A DNA stretch of 64,000 nucleotides, taken from Phycobacter azelaicus. Its GTDB lineage: Bacteria > Pseudomonadota > Alphaproteobacteria > Rhodobacterales > Rhodobacteraceae. The translations under genes and the position numbers were made by a program. Each line of letters starts with the position of its first letter. Position 1 is the first letter of the stretch. Location of the stretch: NCBI RefSeq assembly GCF_014884385.1, contig NZ_WKFH01000002.1:6601-70600 (forward strand), given 5' to 3'. The notes under the pieces are model-generated. The model did not search any database and was not told where the DNA came from. It saw nothing but the letters and a program-made list of their open reading frames with translations. Shown piece after piece: positions 29,908-39,563 of the stretch.

Positions 29908-29933
29908 CAAATGTTTCGCGCGCGAAACATTTG
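29908..29933. promoter_or_regulatory. 26-bp perfect palindrome, candidate parS (copy 2)
   Basis: Same element as at 25617-25642 with half-site CAAATGTTTCGCG. It lies 75 bp past parB, just after the operon terminator. Confidence 0.82.
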
Positions 29934-30043
29934 AGGGCCGCCTTGCCTCTTTTGTGTGGCCTCGCCATCCGGCCTGAACGCGGGGAATTCCACCTGCGCC
30001 GCGTGTGGTGGCGCTCGCAATCCGCGCCTCGGGAGGGTGCGGA

Positions 30044-30067
30044 AAATGTTTCGCGCGCGAAACATTT
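30044..30067. promoter_or_regulatory. 24-bp perfect palindrome, candidate parS (copy 3)
   Basis: Half-site AAATGTTTCGCG, centred 135 bp after copy 2. The outer C/G pair of the other copies is lost (A and G here). The remainder of 29833-30233 shows no other gene. Confidence 0.82.
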
Positions 30068-30233
30068 GAGCGTTCGGGCTGTGGGCATGATCCGGCTTGG
30101 ATTTCGCCTGCGCGCAGGGATTTTGGGCTGTGCACTGGACTTGCCCCGGTTCTTTGGTCAGAACGGATAATCAAAGGATTCAATGCGCCGCCGCCCTCGC
30201 GACCGAAGGGCCCGTGGCAGAGAGGAATAGCAG

Positions 30234-31352
30234 ATGAAGAAGGCCTTGATCACGGGTGTCACGGGTCAGGATGGATCGTATCTTGCGGAGTTTCTGCTGG
30301 AGAAAGGATACGAGGTGCATGGCATCAAACGCCGGGCCTCGCTGTTCAATACCGACCGGATCGATCACATCTTTGAGGATCCCCACACGGACAATGCGCG
30401 TTTCAAACTGCATTACGGCGATCTGACCGACAGCTCCAACCTGACCCGGATCCTGTCGGAAGTGCAGCCCGATGAGGTCTATAACCTTGGTGCCCAGTCC
30501 CATGTGGCCGTCTCTTTCGAGGCGCCGGAATATACCGCCGATGTGGATGCCATGGGCACCCTGCGCCTGCTCGAAGCGATCCGCTTCCTGGGGCTGGAAA
30601 AGAAGACCCGTTTCTACCAGGCGTCTACGTCCGAACTTTACGGGTTGGTGCAGGAAATCCCGCAAACCGAAACCACGCCTTTCCATCCGCGCTCCCCTTA
30701 TGCGGTGGCCAAGATGTACGCCTATTGGATCACGGTGAACTACCGCGAGGCCTACGGGATCTATGCCTGCAACGGCATCCTGTTCAATCACGAGAGCCCG
30801 CGCCGCGGCGAGACCTTCGTGACGCGCAAGATCACCCGCGGTCTGGCCAATATCGCGCAAGGGCTGGAGCCCTGTCTTTACATGGGCAATATTGATGCGC
30901 TGCGCGACTGGGGCCATGCCAAGGACTATGTGCGCATGCAGTGGATGATGCTGCAGCAGGAGGCGCCGGAAGATTTCGTGATCGCCACCGGCGTGCAATA
31001 TTCGGTACGCCAGTTCATCGAATGGAGCGCGGCCGAGCTGGGCATCACCCTGGAATTCTCCGGGGAAGGTGTTGATGAGATCGCCACCGTGGCTGCTGTC
31101 GCGGGCGACAAGGCGCCGGCGCTGAAGGTGGGGGATGTGATCCTGCGTATCGATCCGCGCTACTTCCGCCCCGCCGAGGTCGAGACGCTCTTGGGCGATC
31201 CGGCCAAGGCCAAGGCGAAACTGGGCTGGGTGCCGGAAATCACCGTGCAGGAAATGTGCGCCGAGATGGTCCGCGAGGATCTGAAGGCGGCGCAGCGCTC
31301 CCGTGTGCTGATGGAGCACGGCTATGACACGCCGGTCGCCCGCGAGGACTGA
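30234..31352 (+). CDS. gmd: GDP-mannose 4,6-dehydratase
   Basis: A 372-residue extended SDR that converts GDP-mannose to GDP-4-keto-6-deoxymannose. The NADP motif [10 protein letters not shown] (8-17), the KRRASLFNT loop and the [10 protein letters not shown] catalytic segment are diagnostic of Gmd. AGAGGA precedes the ATG. It is the first gene of a four-gene operon and supplies the substrate of colD. It would equally serve fucose or perosamine synthesis, so the pathway is decided by the next genes. Confidence 0.96.
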   Translation: MKKALITGVTGQDGSYLAEFLLEKGYEVHGIKRRASLFNTDRIDHIFEDPHTDNARFKLHYGDLTDSSNLTRILSEVQPDEVYNLGAQSHVAVSFEAPEYTADVDAMGTLRLLEAIRFLGLEKKTRFYQASTSELYGLVQEIPQTETTPFHPRSPYAVAKMYAYWITVNYREAYGIYACNGILFNHESPRRGETFVTRKITRGLANIAQGLEPCLYMGNIDALRDWGHAKDYVRMQWMMLQQEAPEDFVIATGVQYSVRQFIEWSAAELGITLEFSGEGVDEIATVAAVAGDKAPALKVGDVILRIDPRYFRPAEVETLLGDPAKAKAKLGWVPEITVQEMCAEMVREDLKAAQRSRVLMEHGYDTPVARED

Positions 31353-31356
31353 GGGC

Positions 31357-32292
31357 ATGAGTGCAAAACCACGTCTGTTCCTCACTGGCGGCGGTGGCAT
31401 GGTGGGGCGCAATATCCAGGATCATGCGGCGGCTGCCGACTGGGAGATCCTGGCGCCGCGCAGCGGCGAGCTGGACCTGACGGATGCGGGCGCGGTGGCT
31501 GCCTATCTGGAGGCGCACAAGCCCGATCTGGTCATCCACGCGGCGGGGCGTGTGGGCGGCATTCAGGCCAATATGGCCAATCCGGTGGCTTTCCTTGATG
31601 AAAACCTGCGCATGGGGCGCAATGTCATCATGGGCGCGCGGGCGGCGGGCGTCACCCGGCTGATCAATCTGGCCTCCACCTGCATGTACCCGCGTGAAGG
31701 TGAAAATCCCTTGCGCGAGGAGAGCATCCTCACCGGCGCGCTGGAGCCCACCAACGAAGGCTATGCCCTGGCCAAGATCATGGCCATGCGCCTGTGCGAC
31801 TATATCCGGCAAGAGGATCCCGTGGCGCTTTATAAGACGCTGATCCCCTGCAACCTTTATGGCGCCTACGACAAGTTCGACCCCAAGCATTCGCATCTGT
31901 TGCCGGCCATCATCCACAAGGTGCATCAGGCGATGAAGACGGGCGCGGCTGAGGTCGAGATCTGGGGTGACGGCACCGCGCGGCGTGAATTCATGTTCGC
32001 CGCTGATCTGGCCGATGCCATCTGGAAGGCGGCGGGCGATCTTGAAACCCTTCCCGGCGCGATGAACATCGGTCTGGGCCACGATCATTCGATCAACGAC
32101 TATTACGCCACGGTGGCCGATGTGATCGGCTGGCAAGGGTCTTTTACCCATGATCTGAGCAAACCCGTCGGCATGAAACAAAAGCTATGCTCGACCGAGC
32201 GGCAGACCGCCTGGGGCTGGCAGGCGCCGACCTCGTTGCGCGACGGCATCGCGCAGACCTATCGCTATTACCTGGAAAGCGGACACGCATGA
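31357..32292 (+). CDS. colC: GDP-L-colitose synthase (GDP-fucose-synthase-like epimerase/reductase)
   Basis: A 311-residue SDR of the GMER/WcaG family: LTGGGGMVGRN near the start, LASTCMYPR with the catalytic Ser/Cys region, NEGYALAKIMAMRLCDY with Tyr/Lys, and CNLYGAYDKFDPKHSHLLPA for substrate binding. Alone it would be called GDP-L-fucose synthase. Because the next gene is a ColD 3-dehydratase, the colitose reductase role is more likely (inference from context). I chose the ATG at 31357, four bases after the gmd stop. Its stop overlaps colD by 4 bp. Confidence 0.85.
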   Translation: MSAKPRLFLTGGGGMVGRNIQDHAAAADWEILAPRSGELDLTDAGAVAAYLEAHKPDLVIHAAGRVGGIQANMANPVAFLDENLRMGRNVIMGARAAGVTRLINLASTCMYPREGENPLREESILTGALEPTNEGYALAKIMAMRLCDYIRQEDPVALYKTLIPCNLYGAYDKFDPKHSHLLPAIIHKVHQAMKTGAAEVEIWGDGTARREFMFAADLADAIWKAAGDLETLPGAMNIGLGHDHSINDYYATVADVIGWQGSFTHDLSKPVGMKQKLCSTERQTAWGWQAPTSLRDGIAQTYRYYLESGHA

Positions 32293-33455
32293 CATTCAAG
32301 TACCCTCTTGCCACCTCCTCCTGGGATCAGGCGGAACAGGATGCGCTGCAGCGCGTGATCGCCTCGGACATGTTCTCCATGGGTCCCGAGGTGCGCACCT
32401 ATGAAGACCAGTTCGCCGCCCAGTTCGGCAGTAAATACGCCGTCATGGTCAATTCGGGCTCCTCGGCGAACCTGTTGATGACGGCGGCGCTGTGTTTCAC
32501 CAAGAATCCCGATCTGAAACTGGAGCGCGGCGACGAGATCATCGTGCCGGCGGTCAGCTGGTCCACCACCTATTACCCCTTGGGCCAGTATGGCCTCAGG
32601 ATGAAGTTCGTCGACATCGACCGCGAGACGTTGAACTACGATCTGGCGGCGCTTGAGGCGGCCATCACCGATCAGACCCGCGCCATCATGGTGGTGAACC
32701 TTCTGGGAAATCCAAATGATTTTGACGCCATCAAAGCGCTGATCGGCGATCGCAAGATCGTCATGATCGAGGACAATTGCGAATCCATGGGCGCCACATA
32801 CGGCGGCAAGGAGGCCGGCACCTTCGGCGTCATGGGCACGTTTTCCTCCTTCTTCTCGCATCATATCTCCACCATGGAAGGGGGCATGGTGGTCACCGAT
32901 GACGAGGAGCTGTACCACGTCATGCTGAGCTTGCGCGCCCATGGCTGGACCCGCAACCTGCCGAAATTCAACCATGTCACCGGCGAGAAATCGGATGATC
33001 CTTTCGAGGAAAGCTTCCGCTTCGTGCTGCCGGGCTACAACCTGCGCCCGCTGGAGATGTCCGGCGCGCTGGGGCAGGAGCAGCTGAAAAAACTGCCGGG
33101 CCTGATCGAGGGGCGCCGCGCCAACGGGGCATTGGTGCAGGAAAAGCTGTCGGATCATCCCAAGTTCATGATCCAGCGCGAGATCGGCAACTCAAGCTGG
33201 TTCGGCTTTTCGCTGGTGATCCGCGACGGCGCCGATCTGCCCCGCGCCGATCTGGTGAAACAACTGGCAGCAGCCGGGTTCGAATGCCGTCCCATCGTGG
33301 CGGGCAATTTCGCGAAGAACGAAGTGATGAAATATTTCGACTATGACATTCACGGGACCCTGACCAATGCCGATTACATTGATGCCCACGGGCTGTTTGT
33401 CGGCAACCACCACTATCCGATCCCCGAGGCGGTAGAGGCTCTGGCGGCGCTCTGA
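32289..33455 (+). CDS. colD: GDP-4-keto-6-deoxy-D-mannose 3-dehydratase ColD
   Basis: A 388-residue PLP-dependent dehydratase. Most DegT-family enzymes carry a lysine at the active site. Here the segment reads FFSHHISTMEGG, with the histidine pair at 191-192, which is the hallmark of ColD (His188 in the E. coli enzyme). The flanking sequence (GDEIIVPAVSWSTTYYPL, EDNCESMGAT, AHGWTRNLPK, FVLPGYN, NSSWFGF, VGNHH) closely matches E. coli O55 ColD as I remember it. The enzyme removes the C3 hydroxyl to give the 3,6-dideoxy sugar. It is coupled to colC through an ATGA overlap. Confidence 0.94.
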   Translation: MTFKYPLATSSWDQAEQDALQRVIASDMFSMGPEVRTYEDQFAAQFGSKYAVMVNSGSSANLLMTAALCFTKNPDLKLERGDEIIVPAVSWSTTYYPLGQYGLRMKFVDIDRETLNYDLAALEAAITDQTRAIMVVNLLGNPNDFDAIKALIGDRKIVMIEDNCESMGATYGGKEAGTFGVMGTFSSFFSHHISTMEGGMVVTDDEELYHVMLSLRAHGWTRNLPKFNHVTGEKSDDPFEESFRFVLPGYNLRPLEMSGALGQEQLKKLPGLIEGRRANGALVQEKLSDHPKFMIQREIGNSSWFGFSLVIRDGADLPRADLVKQLAAAGFECRPIVAGNFAKNEVMKYFDYDIHGTLTNADYIDAHGLFVGNHHYPIPEAVEALAAL

Positions 33456-33503
33456 GGGGCGCTGCGGCACAAAAGCGAGCCGGGGCAGCAAAGGAATTGA
33501 GGC

Positions 33504-34967
33504 ATGAGTGCAGGTGCAATGATCACTCCGGTTCTGCTCTGTGGTGGCTCCGGTACCCGGCTGTGGCCCTTGTCGCGCAAGAGCTACCCCAAGCAATTTG
33601 TGCCCCTGCTGGGCGAAGAGACCCTGTTCCAGGCTTCGGCCCGGCGTTTGTCGGGGGCGGATTATGCGGCCCCCATGGTACTGACCAATTCCGACTTCCG
33701 CTTTATCGTGACCGAGCAGCTGTCCGCCGCGGGCATCGACCCCGGCGCGGTGCTGATCGAGCCTGCGGGGCGCAACACGGCCCCTGCGGTGCTGGCTGCG
33801 GCTCTATACCTAGAGAAAACCGACCCCGAGGGGCTGATGCTGGTGGCGCCTTCGGATCACGTGGTGCCCGATGCCGAAGCGTTCCGCGCCGCCGTGGCAG
33901 CGGGGCAGGGGGCGGCGGCTGCGGGCCAGATCGTGACCTTCGGCATCAAGCCCACCCATGCGGAAACCGGCTATGGATATCTGGAGCTGGACGGGGATCC
34001 CCTTCAATTTACACCGGATTTCACCCCCCACGCGATCGGCCTGAGACGGTTTGTCGAAAAACCGGGGGTGGCCCGCGCCGAAGAGATGCTGGCCTCGGGC
34101 CAGTTCCTGTGGAATGCGGGTATCTTCCTGTTTTCCGTGAAGACCATTCTGGACGCCTTCCGCGCCCATGCGCCGGATCTGCTTGACCCTGTGCGTGCTG
34201 CGATCACCCAAGGGGCGCCGGATCTTGGCTTCTTCCGGCTCGACCCCGGCGCCTGGGAGGGCTGTCCGGCGATTTCGATCGACTATGCGGTGATGGAGAA
34301 GGCAGACAACCTGACCGCCGTACCTTTTGCGGCCGGCTGGTCCGATCTGGGCGGCTGGGATGCGGTCTGGCGCGAGGCCGGCCCGGATGAAAGCGGCGTT
34401 GTCACCTCGGGGCCGGCCACCGCGATCGACTGCGAGAACAGCCTGATCCGCTCCGAGGACGAAGGCCTTGAGGTGGTGGGCATCGGTCTCAAGGACGTGA
34501 TTGCCGTGGCCATGCCCGATGCGGTGCTGGTGGCCGATACCAGCCGCGCGCAGGACGTCAAACAGGCGGTTGCGGCGCTCAAGGCCAAGTCTGCCCATCA
34601 GGCCGAGGCCTTTCCCAAGGATCACCGCCCCTGGGGCTGGTTCGAAAGCCTGGTGATGGGGGAGCGCTTCCAGGTGAAGCGCATCCACGTGCACCCTGGC
34701 GCGGCGTTGTCGCTGCAGTCGCATCACCATAGATCAGAGCATTGGATCGTGGTCGAAGGCACTGCCAAGGTCACCGTCGACGACGAGGTCACACTCGTGA
34801 CCGAGAACCAGTCGGTCTATATCCCGCTTGGCGCGGTGCACCGGCTGGAGAACCCCGGCAAGGTCCCGATGGTGCTGATCGAGGTGCAGACCGGCAGCTA
34901 CCTGGGCGAGGATGACATCATCCGCCATGAGGACCTTTACGCGCGGGGGCAGGGGGCCAGGGGCTAA
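33504..34967 (+). CDS. manC: Mannose-1-phosphate guanylyltransferase / mannose-6-phosphate isomerase
   Basis: A 487-residue bifunctional enzyme. The N-terminal nucleotidyltransferase begins LLCGGSGTRLWPLSRKSYPKQF, and FVEKP follows. The C-terminal cupin (about 375-480) contains VKRIHVHPGAALSLQSHHH and EHWIVVEGTA, with the zinc-ligand residues of type II PMI. It makes GDP-mannose for gmd. Close to colD (48 bp), so the operon holds all steps from mannose 1-phosphate to GDP-colitose. Only a phosphomannomutase is missing. Confidence 0.95.
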   Translation: MSAGAMITPVLLCGGSGTRLWPLSRKSYPKQFVPLLGEETLFQASARRLSGADYAAPMVLTNSDFRFIVTEQLSAAGIDPGAVLIEPAGRNTAPAVLAAALYLEKTDPEGLMLVAPSDHVVPDAEAFRAAVAAGQGAAAAGQIVTFGIKPTHAETGYGYLELDGDPLQFTPDFTPHAIGLRRFVEKPGVARAEEMLASGQFLWNAGIFLFSVKTILDAFRAHAPDLLDPVRAAITQGAPDLGFFRLDPGAWEGCPAISIDYAVMEKADNLTAVPFAAGWSDLGGWDAVWREAGPDESGVVTSGPATAIDCENSLIRSEDEGLEVVGIGLKDVIAVAMPDAVLVADTSRAQDVKQAVAALKAKSAHQAEAFPKDHRPWGWFESLVMGERFQVKRIHVHPGAALSLQSHHHRSEHWIVVEGTAKVTVDDEVTLVTENQSVYIPLGAVHRLENPGKVPMVLIEVQTGSYLGEDDIIRHEDLYARGQGARG

Positions 34968-35217
34968 CCCGGCCACTGTCTTGAAAGGGCGACCGTTGAA
35001 AGAGGCGTTTTTCGCCTGCCTGATCGTGGTTTAGCGATCGGGGGCGACGAGCCATGTAAATTGTCTGCAAAAACCAGGCGAGGTCTCAAGTAGTTATAAA
35101 CCCTAGGGCGATATGGTCCGTCTGTTTCGCGTATTGTCCCATTGGCCAGTAAGGGATCGGAGGCGGCCTTGGGCGATACAAACCGGGAATGACCAATACG
35201 CACATAGGAAACAGACA
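34968..35217. other. Intergenic region between manC and the chemoreceptor gene
   Basis: Two small hairpins are visible just after manC (AGGCG/CGCCT around 35002-35016, and GATCG/CGATC around 35023-35040). They may end the colitose operon transcript. The remainder is leader sequence for the receptor gene, with AGGAAA before its ATG. No gene is seen. Confidence 0.4.
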
Positions 35218-37881
35218 ATGGCCAAAACGCCCCCTTCAGACACGCGGTCCAGAGCGCGCCGCGCCAATTTCCTGTCAAGTATCAGTGCCAAGCTTGTCCT
35301 GATCATTCTTGCCATGGGAGGCGTCTCTGCCGGCGCTGCAGTCCTGGTCACAACGGTTTTTGCGCGTGTTTCTGACGATATGGGCGTTCTGACGGGGGAC
35401 ATGCTGCCCCAGATGGAGGTCAGCGCTCAACTGACCGAGGCAACCGGGCTGACGCGGACCGTGATGACCGATATCCTTTTGGCCGACGATCCGGGCGCAT
35501 TGTCTGCTTTGCGTGAGCAGGCTACGGCGGCGGCCGGACAGGTGCAGGAGGGCGTTGCCGCGCTCCCCGCCGAGCTGCGTGCCGATTATGAGGTTCTGGC
35601 CACCGACGCGGCGCAGGCGGTTGAAACGCTGACCGAGGCCCGCGCGACCACCTTTGCCAATGATGCACGGACCATGGCCCAGGTCGATTCCCTGCAAGAG
35701 CATGCTTTCACCCTTCAGATGCATCTGATGGAGGCTGCGCAGGAGGCCTCTTCGGCACTTGCGGAGGGGGGCGAGAACACGATGGTTGCCCTTGAAGAGT
35801 CCCTGGCCGTTCTGGTGAATGAAGAATTCACCAGGCTGCAGAACCTTCTCGAGGCGCAGGCTGAAATCAACCTTCTGTCAGGTGTGACCATGGCTTTGGG
35901 GCAGACCCGTGCCCCGGCCCTAAAACGCCAGCTGGCCGCGATGGCCGAAAACTCGACCGCCGCCCTGGCCGATCTGCCCGAGCAGCTGACCGAAATGGAC
36001 GTGGATCCGGTCGAGGCTGAGGTGGTGGCCAACGCCCTGGATACTTTTGACCGGATGATGACCGCCAGCCGGTCGGAGCAGAAAGAACTGCGCCCGCTGG
36101 TTCTGGACCACCGCCAGGCCAGCGACAACGTGTTGAGAAAAGCGATTGAAGATACGATCTTCACCCTGGAAATCGTCGCCGATGAAACCGCCGAGGACAG
36201 CCGCGATGCGGTGCAAAGCCTCTTGGACAACGAAATCGGTTTGCTGAACCAGCTTCTGGAGATCAACACCCAGATCAACGCCCTGCAGGTCAATGCGCTG
36301 CAGGTTCTGGCCGCAGACCAGATCGCGGACGTGCGCGCTGCGGCCGAGCCGTTGCAAGCCGCAGCCACGGCCCTGCTGGCCTACCGGGATTTTGCAGATG
36401 GCAAGATTGCGTCGGATCTGGAGGGGATTGCCGCCGATACGGACCCCGATACCGGCCTCGTCGCCTCGCGCATTGCCTCCATCACGGCGGAAGGCGATAC
36501 GGTGGCCGCCTCGCAGCAGGCTGTCGAAGCAGTGGCCATAATTGCCCGCCGCGCCGTCAAGCTCAGTGCGGAGAACCAGTCGGCCATCGCGCAGATGGCC
36601 ATGTCCGTTTCGGATGAGGTGAAGTCCGCCCAGGTCCAGATGCAGACACTATGGGCGGTTTCGGCCGCTGTGCTGCTGGGGGCGCTGGTGCTGACCCGGC
36701 TTTTGATTTCCCGCCCGTTGATGCGGATCAGCCAGACCACCGAAAACCTGGCAGGTGGCGATCTGAGCCCGGTCGAAGGCTTTGAGCGCGCCAGCACGGA
36801 AATCCACCGCATCGCCCAGGCCCTGTCGGTGTTCCGCAATGGTCTCGTGGAAAAGGAAGAGATCGCCCGCGCCGCTGAGGCCGAGCGGCAGGAACACCTG
36901 GCCCAGCAGACCGCAGCAGTCAGCGCCATTGGCAAGGGGCTGGAGCGGCTGTCTGAAGGGGATCTGACCGTGCGTATCGATGCACCGATGAGCGCTGGCT
37001 ACACCAAGCTGCGCGACGATTTCAACGCCGCCCTTGAGGTGCTGGAAGACTCCGTGCACAGCCTCAGCCAAAGCGGTCAGTCCACCGCCAGCGGCACCAC
37101 CGAGATTTCCGGCGCCGCGCGCGATCTGTCCGCGCGTTCAGAGCATTCGGCGCAGACCCTGGCCTCGACCGCGGCGGCGCTCAACCAGCTGACGGTTTCG
37201 GTCGAAAGCACCGCTCAGGCCTCGGGAGAGGCCACCGTTTCGGTCGAGACGGCCCATCGCAATGCCAGCGAAAGCCTTGAGGTGGTCCAGCGGACCTTCA
37301 CGGCGATGGAAGCGATCAAGGAAAGCGCCGCCAAGATCGCCCGGATCATCGACCTCATCGACAGTATCGCCCAACAGACCAACCTGCTGGCGCTCAATGC
37401 CGGGGTCGAGGCGGCCCGGGCGGGATCCGTCGGCAAGGGCTTTGCCGTGGTGGCCTCCGAGGTGCGCACTCTGGCGCATCGCTCCAAGGAGGCGGCGACC
37501 GAGATTGCCACCCTGGTGGCCGAAAGCCAGGAACATGTGGACATGGGCGCTGAACTGGTCGGGCGCACCGGCGAGGTGATCAACGAGATTTCCCAATCGG
37601 TCGCCACGGCGGCGGATCTGATGCAGAATATCTCGCGCGCTTCGGCGGAACAGGCGACCAACCTGCAGGAGGTCAATGGCGCGGTGGCCAATCTTGATGA
37701 TGCCACCACCAAGAATGCCGCCCTCTTTGAGGAGGTGACCTCGTCCTCCATCGCCCTGTCCCAAGAGGCGCAGGCCATGGCCGCAGCGCTGGAGCGTTTC
37801 CGCACCGGTCGCGCCGACGGCGGCCAGTCCGGCACGGGGGACTGGGACGATATGGAGGAGGCCCCGCGCCTGTCGGCCTAG
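35218..37881 (+). CDS. Methyl-accepting chemotaxis protein
   Basis: An 887-residue chemoreceptor. A first membrane span (about 22-47) is followed by a long periplasmic helical region of roughly 450 residues rich in Ala, Glu and Leu. A second span ([20 protein letters not shown]), HAMP linkers and a signalling domain follow. The hairpin tip [20 protein letters not shown] and [16 protein letters not shown] are canonical. The ATG at 35218 has AGGAAA six bases upstream. The ligand is unknown. It faces glmM convergently, 25 bp away. It would link motility to a plasmid otherwise devoted to surface glycans. Confidence 0.93.
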   Translation: MAKTPPSDTRSRARRANFLSSISAKLVLIILAMGGVSAGAAVLVTTVFARVSDDMGVLTGDMLPQMEVSAQLTEATGLTRTVMTDILLADDPGALSALREQATAAAGQVQEGVAALPAELRADYEVLATDAAQAVETLTEARATTFANDARTMAQVDSLQEHAFTLQMHLMEAAQEASSALAEGGENTMVALEESLAVLVNEEFTRLQNLLEAQAEINLLSGVTMALGQTRAPALKRQLAAMAENSTAALADLPEQLTEMDVDPVEAEVVANALDTFDRMMTASRSEQKELRPLVLDHRQASDNVLRKAIEDTIFTLEIVADETAEDSRDAVQSLLDNEIGLLNQLLEINTQINALQVNALQVLAADQIADVRAAAEPLQAAATALLAYRDFADGKIASDLEGIAADTDPDTGLVASRIASITAEGDTVAASQQAVEAVAIIARRAVKLSAENQSAIAQMAMSVSDEVKSAQVQMQTLWAVSAAVLLGALVLTRLLISRPLMRISQTTENLAGGDLSPVEGFERASTEIHRIAQALSVFRNGLVEKEEIARAAEAERQEHLAQQTAAVSAIGKGLERLSEGDLTVRIDAPMSAGYTKLRDDFNAALEVLEDSVHSLSQSGQSTASGTTEISGAARDLSARSEHSAQTLASTAAALNQLTVSVESTAQASGEATVSVETAHRNASESLEVVQRTFTAMEAIKESAAKIARIIDLIDSIAQQTNLLALNAGVEAARAGSVGKGFAVVASEVRTLAHRSKEAATEIATLVAESQEHVDMGAELVGRTGEVINEISQSVATAADLMQNISRASAEQATNLQEVNGAVANLDDATTKNAALFEEVTSSSIALSQEAQAMAAALERFRTGRADGGQSGTGDWDDMEEAPRLSA

Positions 37882-37906
37882 GGGCTTCCGTCTGCGCGAA
37901 AGGGGA

Positions 37907-39250
37907 TCAGGCGCTGGCGGCCTCGACGGCGGCGACCACCTGATCCACCGTTTCTGTCAGCAAGCTGTCATCTTCGCATTCCGCCATCACCCGGATCAGC
38001 GGCTCGGTGCCGGATTTGCGGATCAGGAGCCGTCCTTGCGCCTTGAGCGCGGCCTCGGCATCGCGGATCGCAGCCTGCACCGGGGCGGCCTCCAGCGGAG
38101 TCTGCCCGGCGCCAAAGCGCACGTTCTTCAAAAGCTGCGGCACCGGGGTGAACTGGCGCAGCAGCGCCGAGGCGGGCTTGTTCGTCTGCATCATGGCCGC
38201 CAGCATGTGCAGTCCTGCCATCAGCCCGTCGCCTGTGGTGGCATGATCGCTCATGACGATATGGCCGGATTGTTCACCGCCCAGGTTGTAGCCCTCGGCA
38301 CGCATCTTTTCGACCACATAGCGATCGCCTACGGCGGTGCGCGCCAGGGTCAGCCCCTTGTCCTGCAGGTAGCGCTCCAGTCCGAGGTTGGACATGACCG
38401 TTGCCACCAGGGTGTTGCGCGCCAGCTGACCGGCCTCGGCCCAGCGACTGGCCAGCAGGGCCATCAGCTGGTCGCCATCGGCCACCTGGCCGTTTTCGTC
38501 GATCAGGATCACCCGGTCCGCATCACCATCCAGGCAGATCCCCACATCGGCGCCATGGGCCACCACCGCCGCGGCCGCAGCATCGGGCTGGGTCGAGCCG
38601 CAGCCGAGGTTGATATTGGTCCCGTCGGGAGAGATCCCGAGGGGCACCACATCGGCGCCCAGCTCCCACAGCACCTCGGGGGCGGTGCGATGGGCGGCGC
38701 CATTGGCGCAGTCCAGCACCACCTTCAGCCCATCCAGGCGAATGCCGCGCGGCAAGGAGGATTTCACCCGCTCACCATAGCGGAAACGGGCATCGTCGAT
38801 ACGCTTGGCCCGGCCGATGTTCTTGGGCTGGGCCAGGTCGACGCCGTTTTCGATCAGCGCTTCGATTTCCATCTCGGCCTGATCGGACAGTTTGAACCCG
38901 TCGGGGCCGAAGAACTTGATGCCGTTGTCTTCGGCCGGATTGTGGCTGGCCGAGATCATCACGCCAAGGTCGGCGCGCATCGAGCGGGTCATCAGCCCCA
39001 CCGCGGGCGTCGGCACTGGCCCCAGCAGCAGCACATTCATACCGGTGGAGGTAAGGCCCGCCGTCAGCGCGTTTTCGAACATGTAACCGGACAGGCGCGT
39101 GTCCTTGCCGATCACCACCCGGTGCACCCCGCCGGCCTCGCGGCGGAAATAGCGCCCCACGGCGGCGCCGATGCGCAGGGCCATTTCGGCGGTCATCGGG
39201 TGGATATTGGCGGTGCCACGCACGCCATCGGTGCCAAAGAGCTTGCGCAT
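37907..39250 (-). CDS. glmM: Phosphoglucosamine mutase
   Basis: A 447-residue alpha-D-phosphohexomutase that interconverts glucosamine 6- and 1-phosphate on the way to UDP-GlcNAc. The start [12 protein letters not shown], the active serine S102 in SASHNP, the metal loop DGDADR (241-246) and the C-terminal [12 protein letters not shown] are all GlmM-type. AGGAGA lies five bases before the ATG. GlmM is normally a single essential chromosomal gene, so a plasmid copy is notable. It probably boosts UDP-GlcNAc supply for the pse, nonulosonate and WbpM-type pathways here (inference). Confidence 0.93.
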   Translation of the reverse strand: MRKLFGTDGVRGTANIHPMTAEMALRIGAAVGRYFRREAGGVHRVVIGKDTRLSGYMFENALTAGLTSTGMNVLLLGPVPTPAVGLMTRSMRADLGVMISASHNPAEDNGIKFFGPDGFKLSDQAEMEIEALIENGVDLAQPKNIGRAKRIDDARFRYGERVKSSLPRGIRLDGLKVVLDCANGAAHRTAPEVLWELGADVVPLGISPDGTNINLGCGSTQPDAAAAAVVAHGADVGICLDGDADRVILIDENGQVADGDQLMALLASRWAEAGQLARNTLVATVMSNLGLERYLQDKGLTLARTAVGDRYVVEKMRAEGYNLGGEQSGHIVMSDHATTGDGLMAGLHMLAAMMQTNKPASALLRQFTPVPQLLKNVRFGAGQTPLEAAPVQAAIRDAEAALKAQGRLLIRKSGTEPLIRVMAECEDDSLLTETVDQVVAAVEAASA

Positions 39251-39282
39251 TTCGTCTCCTGTTCGCGGCGTCAAACCCGCCG

Positions 39283-39321
39283 TCACACGGTGTGATATGC
39301 CCTCTGGCCTGAAAGAGGGCA
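39283..39321. promoter_or_regulatory. Palindrome and hairpin in the glmM upstream region
   Basis: The intergenic region 39251-39563 (divergent glmM and DUF2793 genes) contains the 13-base palindrome TCACACGGTGTGA (39283-39295), which looks like a regulator half-site pair. The hairpin TGCCCTCT/AGAGGGCA (39298-39305 with 39314-39321) follows. Nothing else is recognised in this 313-bp stretch. Confidence 0.4.
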
Positions 39322-39563
39322 TGCAGGCTGCGAGAAAGTCACAGATAGATGCACCGAAGCGGGCGCGGCTGCAAGAGCGCCGTGGCGGGGCAGGGGATTG
39401 ATGCCGATGATCGCGCAGGCAGGCGCTGGCTGTGGGGGCTGCGCGCGCCCTGATCGGGAAATCGCAACCTTGTTGCGGCCAGATGCAGAACCTGATGCGC
39501 GCCCGCGCCTGACCCTTGCCAACTCCAGCCCAGACCAGACCCGCCAAACCTGAAAGAGTGCCT

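Noticed and set aside
32289..33455. Perosamine synthase (aminotransferase)
   Set aside because: The PLP lysine is replaced by histidine in FSHHISTMEGG, as in ColD dehydratases.
38036..39295. 419-codon plus-strand frame opposite glmM
   Set aside because: Antisense of glmM; composition rich in His, Gly and Gln with no motif.
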